DNA of 40,699 nucleotides, from the NCBI GenBank assembly GCA_023392515.1, contig JAEVYX010000003.1:1-40699 (forward strand), written 5' to 3'. The DNA is from Bacillota bacterium. GTDB lineage: Bacteria > Bacillota > Clostridia > Christensenellales > Aristaeellaceae. The position numbers and the translations under genes are program-made. Positions 39,954-40,699 of this stretch are shown piece by piece (the first letter of the stretch is position 1; every line of letters begins with the position of its first letter). Under the pieces are notes generated by a model. It was given only the letters and a program-made list of their open reading frames with translations, made no database searches and had not been told where the DNA came from.

Positions 39954-40699
39954 TTATTTCGCAGCTTCAACAAACTGCATATCTACCAGTCCCTCATAGG
40001 TATACGTGCCGGTGAAGATGTCGGATTTGATGACAACATCCATATTGTTGTGGACAGCCGTAGGGGTAATGATGCCGTCCAGGCTCCACAGATTGTCTTC
40101 ATAGGCCCGGTCCAAAGAGGCTTGGCGTGCCTCATCGGAAAGGGTTGAAAACTCTTTTTTCAGCACTTCCGCCGCGATGTCTTTGTTCTCCTGCACAGTC
40201 TTCAGCGCCTTGAGCATTGCGCTTACAACCTTCTGGCAGGTTTCCGGATCGTTTTCAATGGTGGATTTTTTCACACTGATGACCGAGTAGGAGTAGTCTC
40301 CAAGGTCGGGAAATTTCACAAAGGGTTCATCCCATATTCCGGCGGTTATGCCACCGGACACCTGAGGCTCCGCACCATTGCCGATATCCCCCTGGCCATG
40401 CTCGATCATGGCGTTTACAGTGGAGATGTCGGCATTTTCAATCATGGTGACATCCTTGTCCGGGTCAATTCCCAGCTTAACCAGCAGGTACCGGGTAAGC
40501 AGGTTAGGTGAACCACCGTACCGCCCGGCAACAATGATCTTGCCCGTCAAAAACGCTTTCATGTCCTCATCGCTTGTGCTTTTCGGGGCCAATCCCTTTC
40601 TGGCAAACAGGTATACGTTGGCCCTGTTGACGCAATTGACGATACCGGTGATGGGATCGGAGCTGCCTTGGTTGGCCAGGCAGATGGAGTCGATGCCGC
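39954..40699 (-). CDS. NMT1/SsuA-type ABC transporter substrate-binding protein, truncated by the window edge
   Basis: The frame is open to the right edge (visible N-terminal part GIDSICLANQGSSDPITGI), so the signal peptide and first domain strands are outside the window. The visible 248 residues include KIIVAGRYGGSPNLLTRYLL, GIDPDKDVTMIENADISTVN, MIEHGQGDIGNGAEPQ and a C-terminal region DEARQASLDRAYEDNLW. This pattern is that of NMT1/THI5-like binding proteins for sulfonates, nitrate, pyrimidine precursors or related ligands. A TTG at 40592 is only an internal codon. Its transporter partners must lie elsewhere. It is convergent with the AEC permease. Confidence 0.85.
   Translation of the reverse strand, partial: GIDSICLANQGSSDPITGIVNCVNRANVYLFARKGLAPKSTSDEDMKAFLTGKIIVAGRYGGSPNLLTRYLLVKLGIDPDKDVTMIENADISTVNAMIEHGQGDIGNGAEPQVSGGITAGIWDEPFVKFPDLGDYSYSVISVKKSTIENDPETCQKVVSAMLKALKTVQENKDIAAEVLKKEFSTLSDEARQASLDRAYEDNLWSLDGIITPTAVHNNMDVVIKSDIFTGTYTYEGLVDMQFVEAAK

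Noticed and set aside
1..40699. CRISPR array, tRNA or rRNA genes, insertion sequences, phage genes
   Set aside because: Nothing with regular direct repeats, tRNA cloverleaf boxes, rRNA signature sequences or transposase/integrase motifs was seen.

Overview
The window looks like chromosomal DNA of a Gram-positive-lineage anaerobe, most likely a member of the Clostridia. The evidence is a glgB-glgC-glgD-glgA glycogen operon (the glgD paralogue is typical of Firmicutes), strong AGGAGG-type ribosome binding sites with several GTG/TTG starts, consensus TTGACA-17-TATAAT promoters, moderately high G+C and an ethanolamine microcompartment locus. The three intact transporter binding proteins have type-I signal peptides without a lipobox cysteine. 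I cannot name the genus.

Layout. (1) 3-515: 3' part of a DUF2927-like gene. (2) 545-7090, plus strand: a CadC/ArsR-type metal sensor gene followed by glgB, glgC, glgD and glgA. (3) 7120-11917, plus: a complete branched-chain amino acid type ABC importer, livJ-H-M-G-F, ending in a strong terminator. (4) 11949-16130: single genes with their own promoters and terminators: a 3-hydroxyisobutyrate dehydrogenase-family enzyme divergent from nagB, two paralogous mini HEAT-repeat proteins, a creatininase-family hydrolase, and two copies of a G/C-rich palindromic intergenic repeat. (5) 16171-20970, minus: a second Liv importer in the unusual order livG-F-H-M-J. (6) 21093-25121, minus: a Pot/Fbp/Phn-type ABC importer (binding protein, two permeases, ATPase). 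(7) 25327-38758, plus: a long ethanolamine-utilisation microcompartment operon, eutA-B-C-L, a BMC protein with a Cys cluster and a SAP-like tail, eutE, two eutM, eutT, pduL, eutN, pduS, pduT, then a glycerophosphodiester phosphodiesterase and a YtcJ-like amidohydrolase. (8) 38837-39928: an AEC-family permease. (9) 39954 to the right edge, minus: an NMT1/SsuA-type binding protein, cut by the window end.

The most interesting part is the microcompartment operon and its surroundings. The phosphodiesterase could release ethanolamine from glycerophosphoethanolamine. EutBC (with EutA and EutT supplying and maintaining adenosylcobalamin) would split ethanolamine to acetaldehyde and ammonia. EutE would make acetyl-CoA plus NADH, and PduL acetyl-phosphate. 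No alcohol dehydrogenase lies in the operon. Instead it carries PduS (an RnfC-like Fe-S flavoprotein) and PduT (a shell protein with the pore cysteine that holds an Fe-S cluster), suggesting that electrons leave through the shell. No eutH, eutV/W, eutS, eutP, eutQ or eutJ is present in the window. The divergent ABC importer is a candidate for substrate uptake. All functions are inferred from sequence patterns and remembered family features; no database search was run.
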